This document shows positions 22,859 to 29,305 of a stretch of DNA of 34,492 nucleotides, one piece after another (the stretch's first letter is position 1; each line of letters opens with the position of its first letter). A model generated the notes under the pieces. The model ran no database searches and was not told where the DNA came from. It saw only the letters and a list, made by a program, of their open reading frames with translations. This DNA is from a virus. The stretch spans positions 1 through 34,492 of the IMG/VR virus record IMGVR_UViG_3300038657_000084; one strand, 5' to 3'. The position numbers and the translations under genes are program-made.

Positions 22859-23325
22859 TGAGGAAATTCCGTTTTCATTATAACATTTTGGTTTTCGTTA
22901 TACCTCTCAATAGAACAATCATTTAAACTTTTATTATCTGTAGTTCCTAACAAGTGTTTTAATAATTGTTCTGCAAATTCATCACTACTTATTAATCCTA
23001 AGTATTCTGTCTTTGGGTTTAATTGTTTGCCGTATTCGCTAGGTATTCTAAAGTCATAAAGACCACTTTTTATTTCTATTCTATCATCACCTTCAAACCC
23101 AATAAGAGTTGATAATACTTTATACCAATAAAATAAACCACCGTGGTTTGAGAAACAAACAACTTTAATATAATAACCATCAATTAAAGGGAAATTAAAC
23201 GCCATTTCGGGAAAGTTTGATATTGGTTCAAATCCGTGTTTTAAAGGGTTAAGTGTGTATGCACTACAGCTAACACTTGGTATAGTGCATTGCTCGGTTT
23301 CGGTTTTTTTATTATCTGTATTCAT
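22846..23325 (-). CDS. Cassette-like AT-rich hypothetical protein (159 aa)
   Basis: No recognised family. The sequence is globular with aromatic-rich beta segments (NFPLIDGYYIKVVCFSNHGGLFYWYKVLSTLIGFEGDDRI). The coding DNA is clearly more AT rich than its neighbours. An inverted repeat overlaps its stop, and a second copy lies inside the frame at codons 17-22 (SCSAYT), so the true mobile unit may have carried only the part after it. The first 14 bases overlap the end of the HNH gene. All this points to recent insertion of a foreign cassette. Confidence 0.55.
   Translation of the reverse strand: MNTDNKKTETEQCTIPSVSCSAYTLNPLKHGFEPISNFPEMAFNFPLIDGYYIKVVCFSNHGGLFYWYKVLSTLIGFEGDDRIEIKSGLYDFRIPSEYGKQLNPKTEYLGLISSDEFAEQLLKHLLGTTDNKSLNDCSIERYNENQNVIMKTEFPQHYS
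23261..23276 (-). repeat. Inverted repeat flanking a gene cassette, 5' copy
   Basis: GCACTACAGCTAACAC, the partner of 22843-22858, separated by about 400 bp. It lies in the N-terminal coding region of the 159-aa gene, read on the minus strand as GTGTTAGCTGTAGTGC. Confidence 0.45.
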
Positions 23326-23953
23326 AATTCAAAGTTTTTGTATTATTAATTAAGTTCGTGCTGTGAGGTCGCAACGACACCATACCATATACGTTCCTGC
23401 TCATGTTTTCAGCGCGGCTCACCAGCTCCAGGTTATCTATGTCGCAGTTCAAGCTGTCTCCATCTTTGAAAACTACGTTGTAGCCTTTTGGTATTTTACC
23501 ATGGTGTTGCTCCCAGGTCACGCGGTGCAACTCGCGCCACTTACCCAGGGATACGCGAATCCATTTGTAGGGCCAGTTGCCCTTGTTCACCCGCACCGAG
23601 ATGTCGCCATCTTGCCGGGTGTTGTGGGGTAGGCTTCCTTTTTTGAAGCGGGTTTTCTTTGTGCGGGCGATCGCCGTCGGAGACATATACTCCGTTTGCT
23701 TTCGCCCTTTGTTCATTGGTTCCTGGCCTTTTTTGTAGCGGCTGTCTTTGCCGTGCGTAGCCAAGTTGCCGCGCCCGCTGAGCTCGGGATCACTCAGGAA
23801 TGCTTTCGACTTACGTAGTCCTTCAGTAGCTGCTCTACCACAGACACTGCTATAAGTGCGCCCCATAGCTTTAGCCAGCTCCTTTGTAGGGGTGTCGGCA
23901 AAGTGTTCGCGGAGGTAGGCTATTTCGGTTGGTGTCCAGATTTTGCGTGGCAT
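23312..23953 (-). CDS. HNH endonuclease with N-terminal SANT/Myb-like HTH (213 aa)
   Basis: Residues 1-55 (RKIWTPTEIAYLREHFADTPTKELAKAMGRTYSSVCGRA) form a Myb-like HTH. The C-terminal half has the HNH endonuclease layout: ELHRVTWEQHHGKIPKGYNVVFKDGD (His residues), then NCDIDNLELVSRAENMSRN with the terminal Asn. Free-standing HNH genes of this type are homing nucleases that invade phage genomes. The open frame runs upstream to a TTG (23986). I chose the ATG at 23953. It lies next to the cassette-like gene in the accessory block. Confidence 0.85.
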   Translation of the reverse strand: MPRKIWTPTEIAYLREHFADTPTKELAKAMGRTYSSVCGRAATEGLRKSKAFLSDPELSGRGNLATHGKDSRYKKGQEPMNKGRKQTEYMSPTAIARTKKTRFKKGSLPHNTRQDGDISVRVNKGNWPYKWIRVSLGKWRELHRVTWEQHHGKIPKGYNVVFKDGDSLNCDIDNLELVSRAENMSRNVYGMVSLRPHSTNLINNTKTLNYEYR

Positions 23954-23963
23954 TGGTTGTGTT

Positions 23964-24308
23964 TTAGAATAATGACAATTGGCCAACTTCTTGGCTTGCC
24001 TCTAAGTCTTCGAGAAATTCTACATTCTCGCGGATAATTTGCAGACAGCGTTCTGGCGTGATGCGACTCCAGTCACCAATTACTTCCATGTGTATTTTGG
24101 TGCTGTGCTTATAATCATCTATGCTTAATATGGCTTTGCCGTCTCTGCTCAATATCGAGCCTAGGTAGTTGTAAGTATTACAGCCAATGTTGTAACCAAA
24201 CTGAGCCTTATCAAACCACCAGCAGAAGTAAGATCCGCTCTTTACTTCCTGGTAGCGCTGCTTTAACTCGATGAGGCTAATGCCGGGTTCTTGCACGGGG
24301 TAGTTCAT
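23964..24308 (-). CDS. Hypothetical protein (114 aa)
   Basis: No recognised family. It is a small mixed alpha/beta protein with Trp and Tyr-rich parts (YFCWWFDKAQFGYNIGCNTYNYLG), a C-terminal helix (ERCLQIIRENVEFLEDLEASQ) and the final residues GQLSLF. Proteins ending in QLSLF sometimes carry a clamp-binding peptide (QLxLF), which here matches the beta-clamp consensus. It lies 9 bp from the DUF2786 gene and just upstream of the HNH gene on the same strand. Confidence 0.6.
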   Translation of the reverse strand: MNYPVQEPGISLIELKQRYQEVKSGSYFCWWFDKAQFGYNIGCNTYNYLGSILSRDGKAILSIDDYKHSTKIHMEVIGDWSRITPERCLQIIRENVEFLEDLEASQEVGQLSLF

Positions 24309-24317
24309 TGCTCTATC

Positions 24318-25007
24318 TTAATTTAAAAATGAAGTCCTCCCCACCCCACCCTTCACGCCCTGCTGAATATCTACCTGACTACCATCCTGGTAGCCTTGGT
24401 TTGCATCCCATTCGGCTGCGGCGCTGTTGGTATTTGGTTTACGTGCGGGCCGAGCTTCTTTTTCTACCAAGTCACGCTTAGCACTTAAGTACTGCTCAAT
24501 GATAGCGGGCAGCTCGGTGGCGGGTACCAGCTTCTCGCAAGCGCGGCGCACACCTACTACCCAGCCGATGCAGTACTGATCGGCGCGGGCGATTCTATTG
24601 CTGCGCTTGAAACGCTTTGAAACACCGCCTAGGAACTCCTTACGCGCTTGCTCCATTTTGCGGCGTAGCACATCCCAGGCATACCCGGCTATTTCCGCCG
24701 ATGGTTCCACGCCTACGAATACTACACCACCTTTCGACCAGCCGATCTGCGTGTAGTAGATTTCACAAGAGAATACCTTCGCTATGGTACCCGCCAAGTG
24801 GTGCATGGCAGTGGTAGGATTCACGCGCTGGCCGATACCTTCGGTGTGCTCCTTTACTTCGCTCAAAGCTATGTCGGCCATCGTCACCTGGTACTCGGCC
24901 ATGAGCTGCTGCGCCTTGGCCATCGCGGCGGCGGCTTCGTTGGCGTTGGGGCTTTTGCTCAACGATAGGCACTTGCGTATTTTTTGGATGATGGTTTCAG
25001 TCTTCAT
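24318..25007 (-). CDS. DUF2786 family protein (229 aa)
   Basis: Residues 1-45 (IIQKIRKCLSLSKSPNANEAAAAMAKAQQLMAEYQVTMADI) are an unmistakable DUF2786 domain, a helical module common in phages and prophages. The following region (SCEIYYTQIGWSKGGVVFVGVEPSAEIAGYAWDVLRRKM) is the usual partner DUF7168-like part. The C-terminus is low complexity, Gly/Gln rich. Function is unknown. It is read with the MazG-like gene 7 bp upstream as part of the early operon. Confidence 0.85.
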   Translation of the reverse strand: MKTETIIQKIRKCLSLSKSPNANEAAAAMAKAQQLMAEYQVTMADIALSEVKEHTEGIGQRVNPTTAMHHLAGTIAKVFSCEIYYTQIGWSKGGVVFVGVEPSAEIAGYAWDVLRRKMEQARKEFLGGVSKRFKRSNRIARADQYCIGWVVGVRRACEKLVPATELPAIIEQYLSAKRDLVEKEARPARKPNTNSAAAEWDANQGYQDGSQVDIQQGVKGGVGRTSFLN

Positions 25008-25014
25008 TGGTTGA

Positions 25015-25410
25015 TTATTTTAGATGGTAACAAACGCCGTTTTCATCTGGCGAACTCCACTTACGCGACTTATTGATCCTATGCTTATCCTTGATAAACC
25101 AGTATATCTGACTCATATTCAATCCAGCTTTCTTAGCTGAATGAATTAGGATAATGAAACAGTCAGCCCACTCTTCAGCAGATTGATGGTCTGCTATCAA
25201 CTCGTTTACCTCTTCCTTTAAATGATGAAGAGAAGGTTTCGGGTCTGTGGGGTTTCCAAACATCTTAACCGTCCATTCATGTAGTTCATCTTGGAGCGAT
25301 TGCCACCTGATTTCATTACATAGATCAACTATTACATCAAGCTCCGATTCAACTAAAACTAAATCATGCTCTTCATTCAGGTGCGACCATAAGTCATCAG
25401 TAGTTTTCAT
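25015..25410 (-). CDS. MazG-like dATP/dGTP pyrophosphohydrolase, DUF550-type (131 aa)
   Basis: The region LHHLKEEVNELIADHQSAEEWADCFIILIHSAKKAGLNMSQI has the MazG/all-alpha NTP pyrophosphohydrolase pattern: EEVNE followed by a WADC helix, whose acidic residues bind magnesium. The end NKSRKWSSPDENGVCYHLK is typical of DUF550 proteins. Such enzymes hydrolyse dNTPs and can help a phage tune nucleotide pools or alarmone levels. The frame opens at a TTG (25431). I chose ATG 25410, which overlaps the upstream stop by 4 bp. Confidence 0.75.
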   Translation of the reverse strand: MKTTDDLWSHLNEEHDLVLVESELDVIVDLCNEIRWQSLQDELHEWTVKMFGNPTDPKPSLHHLKEEVNELIADHQSAEEWADCFIILIHSAKKAGLNMSQIYWFIKDKHRINKSRKWSSPDENGVCYHLK

Positions 25411-25736
25411 ACTTTCAAATACTTTGCCCAACCAAACGGCTGGCGGTGAAGAGTGAGGTATCTAAAATCATCCTCCCAGGTGTAGGCTTCGCGCTCAAAG
25501 GAAATATTGCGGTAAGCATCGACCCAGTTGCGGTACTGGATCAGGCGCACCAGGAACTCGATGCCGTACCAGAGAAAGAAAGGGAGGAACAGCATTTCAC
25601 GCTGTTGGTGCAGGTGGAGGTACTCGTGGTTGCGGGTGCGCCAACTGAGGGCTTCGCCTCGGCGGGCGACGATCACAAAGCACAAGGCCATTGCTGTGTA
25701 TGGCCACCACTTGGGCAGCCAGTAGAGGATAATCAT
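25407..25736 (-). CDS. Small membrane-associated HEXXH metalloprotease-like protein (109 aa)
   Basis: The sequence TRNHEYLHLHQQREM holds an HEXXH zinc motif (H37, E38, H41). The stretch NISFEREAY about 40 residues on supplies a plausible third ligand Glu, a gluzincin-type arrangement. An N-terminal hydrophobic segment (WPYTAMALCFVIVA) and a middle aromatic one (FLPFFLWYGIEFLV) suggest membrane association. I have seen similar small proteins in Bacteroidota mobile elements. It is coupled to neighbours by 4-bp overlaps. With no endolysin visible, a lysis role is possible but unproven. Confidence 0.7.
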   Translation of the reverse strand: MIILYWLPKWWPYTAMALCFVIVARRGEALSWRTRNHEYLHLHQQREMLFLPFFLWYGIEFLVRLIQYRNWVDAYRNISFEREAYTWEDDFRYLTLHRQPFGWAKYLKV

Positions 25737-25909
25737 TTGCGGCGATTTTTGCGGCGAGAGATACTGGCCATCTTATTACGGCGGCGACGGCGTTGTGTGG
25801 CCATGCGTAGCTGCACAATCTTATCGTCTACACGCTTCCGACATTTACCGTAGCGGGGTTCGGGAATCTCGTACTCCTTTAGTTCTTCTTGAATTCCGTT
25901 GTGGTTCAT
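25733..25909 (-). CDS. Tiny arginine-rich protein (58 aa)
   Basis: The frame starts MNHNGIQEELKEYE and ends in the very basic QRRRRRNKMASISRRKNRRK. TGA overlaps the next ATG (ATGA), the coupling used throughout this operon, which supports it as a real gene. It fills a 197-bp gap between larger genes. A basic tail after a short acidic helix suggests nucleic-acid binding. No family recognised. Confidence 0.68.
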   Translation of the reverse strand: MNHNGIQEELKEYEIPEPRYGKCRKRVDDKIVQLRMATQRRRRRNKMASISRRKNRRK

Positions 25910-25935
25910 TATGATAATAGTTCAGTTGATGAAAA

Positions 25936-26109
25936 TTATTTACTACGCTTTTTATCGCGCTTTTTATTTTTGGGTTCTGATGCTTCATCCATTTCCCGTT
26001 GCCGTTTTTTTACTTGCTGCGGTATGCGCCTTTCAGCAAGCCTAGCAGGGTTGTTACCTGCAAGCACTTTACCGTTTGGGCCATACTCTACTTTGATCTC
26101 CTCACCCAT
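25936..26109 (-). CDS. Tiny charged protein (57 aa)
   Basis: The frame begins MGEEIKVEYGPNGKVLAGNN and ends in a lysine/arginine-rich tail (PKNKKRDKKRSK). Its ATG overlaps the stop of the DUF6633-like gene by 8 bp, so translation is coupled. No family recognised. Together with the 58-aa gene 26 bp downstream it fills what would otherwise be a 365-bp gap in a packed operon. Confidence 0.65.
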   Translation of the reverse strand: MGEEIKVEYGPNGKVLAGNNPARLAERRIPQQVKKRQREMDEASEPKNKKRDKKRSK

Positions 26110-26797
26110 TTTTGTTTCCGTGTTGATGGTTATGAATGACAGCCCGGAGGCTTTTGCTATATCGCTTGTCCCACTTGGTGGCTTTGGCAGCCAGGTGGCC
26201 AGACTGTGCAGCCATGCTGCGCTTTTCTACCAGTGCCTGGTGGTAGATTTCTACCCAGGCCAGTAAGTCTTGCACATCCACCTTGCCGTACTGGCGCTGG
26301 TAGTGGCCACCTACGGCGTTGCGAAAACAGATGGCCACATCGGCCAGCCGCAAAGAACCGTAGCTGCCCACTATCATGGCCGAAGCCGTGAGGATCTGAT
26401 CTTCCAGTAATGGTGCCTGTACATTCAGCTGATCCTGTACCCAGGTGATAAGTAAGGCTACCTCCATCTCGGCCTCGTCCATTCGGTCGTCGCGGCGCAT
26501 ATCGCCCAGGGTTTCCTGCTCCAGGTAGTTCATCATTTCCTGGCGAACAAGGAGGCCAGCCGACGTGATGTCTTCCTTTTCCTTATCGCTTTGCGCACGC
26601 TTGTAGAGACGCAAGAGTTCGCGCCGCCTGGTGAGCAATCCATCCAGCTCTGCTTTCCTTTGCTCCAGGCGGGGCAGGTTTAGGCGGGTGATGATCCTGC
26701 CTACCGCTACGTTATCCCCTTCCCTTGCCGCTGCGCTTAGCTCTGCTACGAATTGCTGAACTGGTACGACGGCCCGCTTCTTGTTTGGTGTTTCCAT
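26102..26797 (-). CDS. DUF6633-like early phage protein (231 aa)
   Basis: The central part (ILTASAMIVGSYGSLRLADVAICFRNAVGGHYQRQYGKVDVQDLLAWVEIYHQAL) resembles DUF6633, seen in Bacteroidota phages and linked by layout to replication initiators and helper proteins. The N-terminus (about 40-75) is a helical coiled coil. The C-terminus is basic and His-rich. The start overlaps the preceding gene by 86 bp in another frame, the longest overlap in the operon, and no later Met offers a better start. Confidence 0.65.
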   Translation of the reverse strand: METPNKKRAVVPVQQFVAELSAAAREGDNVAVGRIITRLNLPRLEQRKAELDGLLTRRRELLRLYKRAQSDKEKEDITSAGLLVRQEMMNYLEQETLGDMRRDDRMDEAEMEVALLITWVQDQLNVQAPLLEDQILTASAMIVGSYGSLRLADVAICFRNAVGGHYQRQYGKVDVQDLLAWVEIYHQALVEKRSMAAQSGHLAAKATKWDKRYSKSLRAVIHNHQHGNKNG

Positions 26798-27266
26798 TGC
26801 GTAGTTGCGTTAGTATTTCCTGAAGGTTCTTTTTAATCTGTGCCAGGGTAGTCTGGTTACGTATATAAGGTGTGAGGTTTTCCCACTTCTGGAGGATGAA
26901 CAACCAGGCCGCTAAGGCTCCGGCTTCATCCTTTGCTTTGCAATTATTAATCAAGTAGGCGATGATTTCGCGCATGGCTTTGCCCTGGCGGCCATCCATC
27001 ACCGGATCAACATTTATGTAAGACTGGCAAAACTCGAAGTACACATCCACAAATTTTTGGTACTGGACATACGCTTGTTTTTGTGGCTTTGTAGCAGCCT
27101 CGTACATCTCCAGCAGTTTCGCCGGGTCTTCCAGTTGCACACCTGCATCACGCAGCAGTACCAGCAGGCGCAAGCTCTTCCGTATATGCGGAGCGGCCTC
27201 GCCCATTTCTGGCTGATGGTGGTAGCTTATGCTGTCTACCGATGCTATTTGCTCCTCGTAGGTCAT
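26712..27266 (-). CDS. Hypothetical helical early protein (184 aa)
   Basis: This is an all-helical protein: residues 25-80 (HIRKSLRLLVLLRDAGVQL ... QKQAYVQYQKFVDVYFEFC), 90-130 (QGKAMREIIAYLINNCKAKDEAGALAAWLFILQKWENL) and 135-155. The last 30 residues are a basic disordered tail (RRTSSAIRSRAKRSGKGRG) encoded in the stretch shared with the next gene. The middle helical repeat resembles DnaD-like replication proteins in layout only. ATGA overlap with the upstream gene. No family call. Confidence 0.6.
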   Translation of the reverse strand: MTYEEQIASVDSISYHHQPEMGEAAPHIRKSLRLLVLLRDAGVQLEDPAKLLEMYEAATKPQKQAYVQYQKFVDVYFEFCQSYINVDPVMDGRQGKAMREIIAYLINNCKAKDEAGALAAWLFILQKWENLTPYIRNQTTLAQIKKNLQEILTQLRNGNTKQEAGRRTSSAIRSRAKRSGKGRG

Positions 27267-27682
27267 GCTTTAGCGGCTTTTAATTCGCGCTTGTACCAGG
27301 CTTCTACCTGGCTACATACGGCGTTCATTTCCTTAGGACTCAAGTAAAACAGCTTGCGACGCTTGGGATTATTGGTACCTATCGCCTGCACGTAGCTATT
27401 GATCCGAGGATAGTCGGGCTGGCCATCGTCCGTCACCATGCCCAGGAGGCAAAGGAGATGGATGATCTTGCCACGGGTTTTGCCCACTGCCGCTTCGCGC
27501 TCTTCTTTCAGGCGTGAGATCAACTGCTCGGCTTCGTTGTACAGCAAGTCTTTGCTACTCTCAGAGCGCCCGTTGCTGGCTCCGAAAATAAGATCCGCTT
27601 TTTGCTCTCCCAGGTTGAGCTGGGTAATGAGCATGTGCAGCTGCCGATTCTGCCGACTATCTATGTTTCTGATTCCACTCAT
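27263..27682 (-). CDS. Early protein in the GemA/gp16 position (139 aa)
   Basis: The C-terminal region (RGKIIHLLCLLGMVTDDGQPDYPRINSYVQAIGTNNPKRRKLFYLSPKEMNAVCSQVEAWYKRELK) has the helical pattern of Mu gp16/GemA-like proteins, which act in early regulation or host gene control, though the similarity is general. The open frame runs up to 27745, but MSGIRNIDSRQ at 27682 is a far better start because the upstream part reads like non-coding. It is the last gene before the 0.4-kb non-coding stretch. Confidence 0.6.
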   Translation of the reverse strand: MSGIRNIDSRQNRQLHMLITQLNLGEQKADLIFGASNGRSESSKDLLYNEAEQLISRLKEEREAAVGKTRGKIIHLLCLLGMVTDDGQPDYPRINSYVQAIGTNNPKRRKLFYLSPKEMNAVCSQVEAWYKRELKAAKA

Positions 27683-27745
27683 TGTAGTTGCGTTTAAAAT
27701 GTGGAGCCACCGCAGCGGCTCCACCTCATAACAAATCATAATCAT

Positions 27746-27900
27746 GAAAAAACGACCTAATTCTTTGGGCTAAGTCCGGTGAGCCATCTACTGACAGCCC
27801 ACCGGTTGAACACCTATAAACCCATATTCAATCGTAGGTTTTGAGACGCTCCTCGGGCTACCCTCAGGCAGCCCTCGGAGCGTGTACATCCCAAAACCAA
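27746..27900 (-). ncRNA. Structured untranslated stretch with two hairpins
   Basis: No convincing gene lies between 27683 and 28104. Two hairpins are clear: CCGGTG (27776-27781) with CACCGG (27800-27805), and ACGCTCC (27846-27852) with GGAGCGT (27877-27883), the latter extended by GGGCT/AGCCC across a 2-by-2 internal loop. Neither is followed by a T run. The stretch could be a small RNA read from the minus strand or a 5' leader of the gene at 27682. No known RNA family recognised. Confidence 0.4.
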
Positions 27901-27987
27901 AGGTGGAAGAGGCAGGATTCGAACCTGCTATGCGCAACTCTCAGTTGATGCGCTCCGTATCCCATGCTTGACTCCGGTTACCTGAGT
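27901..27987 (-). tRNA. Degenerate tRNA-like element (intact T-arm, no proper acceptor)
   Basis: On the minus strand the T-arm GCAGG-TTCGAAT-CCTGC (27928-27912) is perfect, followed by CTCTTCC, discriminator A and CC then T instead of CCA. A D-arm-like ACTC AGGTAACCG GAGT lies at 27987-27971. A 7-base loop CTGAGAG with a 3-bp stem would read anticodon GAG, but the surrounding stem does not close. The 5' strand GGAAGAG needed to pair with CTCTTCC is absent (AATAAGT stands there). It is therefore a tRNA relic or mimic, not a functional tRNA as it stands. Confidence 0.35.
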
Positions 27988-28051
27988 AGACTTATTGATA
28001 ATGCTGTCAGCGCCCGGCCCGGTGGCGGCCAATGCCATCTCCTCCAACTTT

Positions 28052-28075
28052 CCCGCCCTGGCTTTCCAGGGCGGG
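28052..28075. terminator. Very strong GC hairpin without U-tract
   Basis: CCCGCCCTGG (28052-28061) and CCAGGGCGGG (28066-28075) form a perfect 10-bp stem with a CTTT loop, 29 bp after the stop of the 92-aa gene. On the minus strand no T run follows (AAAGTTGG), so it may protect or process the mRNA, or slow the polymerase, rather than terminate on its own. It separates the transposition half of the early operon from the rest. Confidence 0.5.
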
Positions 28076-28104
28076 CAAAACTTCTCAAAAGGAAAACTAA
28101 TGGA

Positions 28105-28383
28105 TCAAATCGTGACAGCGGCTTCCTTTAAAAACTGCTGTATCTCTTGTAGCTCGGCAGACGACAAAATGCGCGTTTTCCCAAGCGCAAACTGCATCCG
28201 TGCCATCCCGATCACGTGGCCAGTTTCGACGATCTCGTAGTGGCCAATCAAGTAGAGCCTGCGCTCCATCTTCACCCGGTACTCGATGCTCGACGTCAAC
28301 TGACATTCTACACGTTGCACGTTTGGGTGGCCATCGTAGTTATCATCTAGCCAGGCGATCAATTCAGGGAGGATCGTTCTCAT
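28105..28383 (-). CDS. Hypothetical early protein (92 aa)
   Basis: I do not recognise it. It reads as a mixed alpha/beta protein (VQRVECQLTSSIEYRVKMERRLYLIGHYEIVETGHVIGMARMQ, then a helix LSSAELQEIQQFLKEA). No membrane segment. The ATG overlaps the stop of the Gam-like gene (ATGA), so it belongs to the MuA-MuB-Gam operon, and it is the last gene before the non-coding stretch. Confidence 0.6.
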   Translation of the reverse strand: MRTILPELIAWLDDNYDGHPNVQRVECQLTSSIEYRVKMERRLYLIGHYEIVETGHVIGMARMQFALGKTRILSSAELQEIQQFLKEAAVTI

Positions 28384-28865
28384 TTGATGAAGAATTTCTC
28401 CTCTTGTTCCACATCAATGCCGAAGCGTTTGAGGTCGGTACCTTTGTCCTTGACCAACTCTACGACCTTCTTGGACTCCAGGCTCTCCGTCACTTTCGTG
28501 CTAACGAGATCGGGGTACCGGGCCTTTAACTTGGTGAGAACATCAGCAAGCTTAAAGCCGTCCAAGATGACTGGCTTGGCAGGATTTAGGCGGAAGCCTA
28601 CTTTACTGGCTCCGAGATCAGTGCTTTTGGCATCACCAGTAAGTAACTCTTCGCGATGCTCCACCACGTACTCCTCGATGATCTTGCCACACTCTTCGAC
28701 TTTAGCCTGGTGATCGACCAGTTTCGCGGCGTGGCGTTCTTCTGCCTCGCTCACCTCGATGCGCTTTTGGGCATTAATAGAATCTACCGCAGATTGCGCC
28801 TTGATGCGGTCACGCACCGCCTGGAGGACTTGTTCTTTGGTAATAGTTGCTTTCTTCTTACTCAT
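28380..28865 (-). CDS. Mu Gam-like host-nuclease inhibitor (161 aa)
   Basis: Mu Gam binds double-stranded DNA ends and shields them from RecBCD-type nucleases. The long N-terminal coiled coil (about 8-75), the segment STDLGASKVGFRLNPAKPVIL and the C-terminal KVTESLESKKVVELVKDKGTDLKRFGIDVEQEEKFFIK follow the Gam family plan (Ku-like). The open frame runs up to 28940, but MSKKKATITKEQ at 28865 is the likely start, overlapping the previous stop by 8 bp. The early-operon position after B matches Mu. Confidence 0.8.
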   Translation of the reverse strand: MSKKKATITKEQVLQAVRDRIKAQSAVDSINAQKRIEVSEAEERHAAKLVDHQAKVEECGKIIEEYVVEHREELLTGDAKSTDLGASKVGFRLNPAKPVILDGFKLADVLTKLKARYPDLVSTKVTESLESKKVVELVKDKGTDLKRFGIDVEQEEKFFIK

Positions 28866-29271
28866 AATAATCAATAGATTGAGGGTTATAAAAACCAGGG
28901 CGTACATCGTTGATGACGGTACGAATCTGCATATCTTCACTGGTCAATAGTTCATAGCGTCCGGAGAGGGTGAAATAAATATCAACCAGCTCTTTCAGCA
29001 TGTCGTACTGATCCAGGTTCATTTTAAAAGGGCAGTTGGCCGCACCCATTGAGTCCTTGATGAGGGTAACAATACGGGTGCGCTTTTCCAGATCGCAGTT
29101 ATTGACACTCATGTCGTCGCTAGTGTTGCGCTTGTAGATTTCCGAAGAGACTACGCGCCTCAACACTGTACAATTGATCTGTTCTGCCAGAATTTCAATG
29201 CCGTTAAAAACTTCGCTTTGGGCATAGCTAGCGCTACGGCCGCTAAGCCTTCCTTTAATTACCATTTCCAT
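28858..29271 (-). CDS. Hypothetical early protein (137 aa)
   Basis: No family recognised. The N-terminus is beta-like (VIKGRLSGRSASYAQ), the middle is basic (VLRRVVSSEIYKRN) and the C-terminal half is helical with acidic patches (NLDQYDMLKELVDIYFTLSGRYELLTSEDMQIRTVINDVRPGFYNPQSIDYYE). It lies between the 116-aa gene (34 bp away) and the Gam-like gene. In Mu the comparable slot holds small semi-essential early genes. Confidence 0.6.
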   Translation of the reverse strand: MEMVIKGRLSGRSASYAQSEVFNGIEILAEQINCTVLRRVVSSEIYKRNTSDDMSVNNCDLEKRTRIVTLIKDSMGAANCPFKMNLDQYDMLKELVDIYFTLSGRYELLTSEDMQIRTVINDVRPGFYNPQSIDYYE

Positions 29272-29305
29272 TATTGTTGCTATTAGTCCGGGCGTAGCCG
29301 GTGGG

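Noticed and set aside
27901-27987. A normal functional tRNA-Leu(GAG).
   Set aside because: The 5' acceptor strand, a closing anticodon stem and a full CCA are missing, so only a tRNA-like element is reported.
27928-28038. Minus-strand frame of 36 codons (MALAATGPGADS…) with GGAGG before it; also considered as a tmRNA tag region.
   Set aside because: The GGAGG is only 2 bases from ATG, the frame runs through the tRNA-like part, and no tmRNA ends are present.
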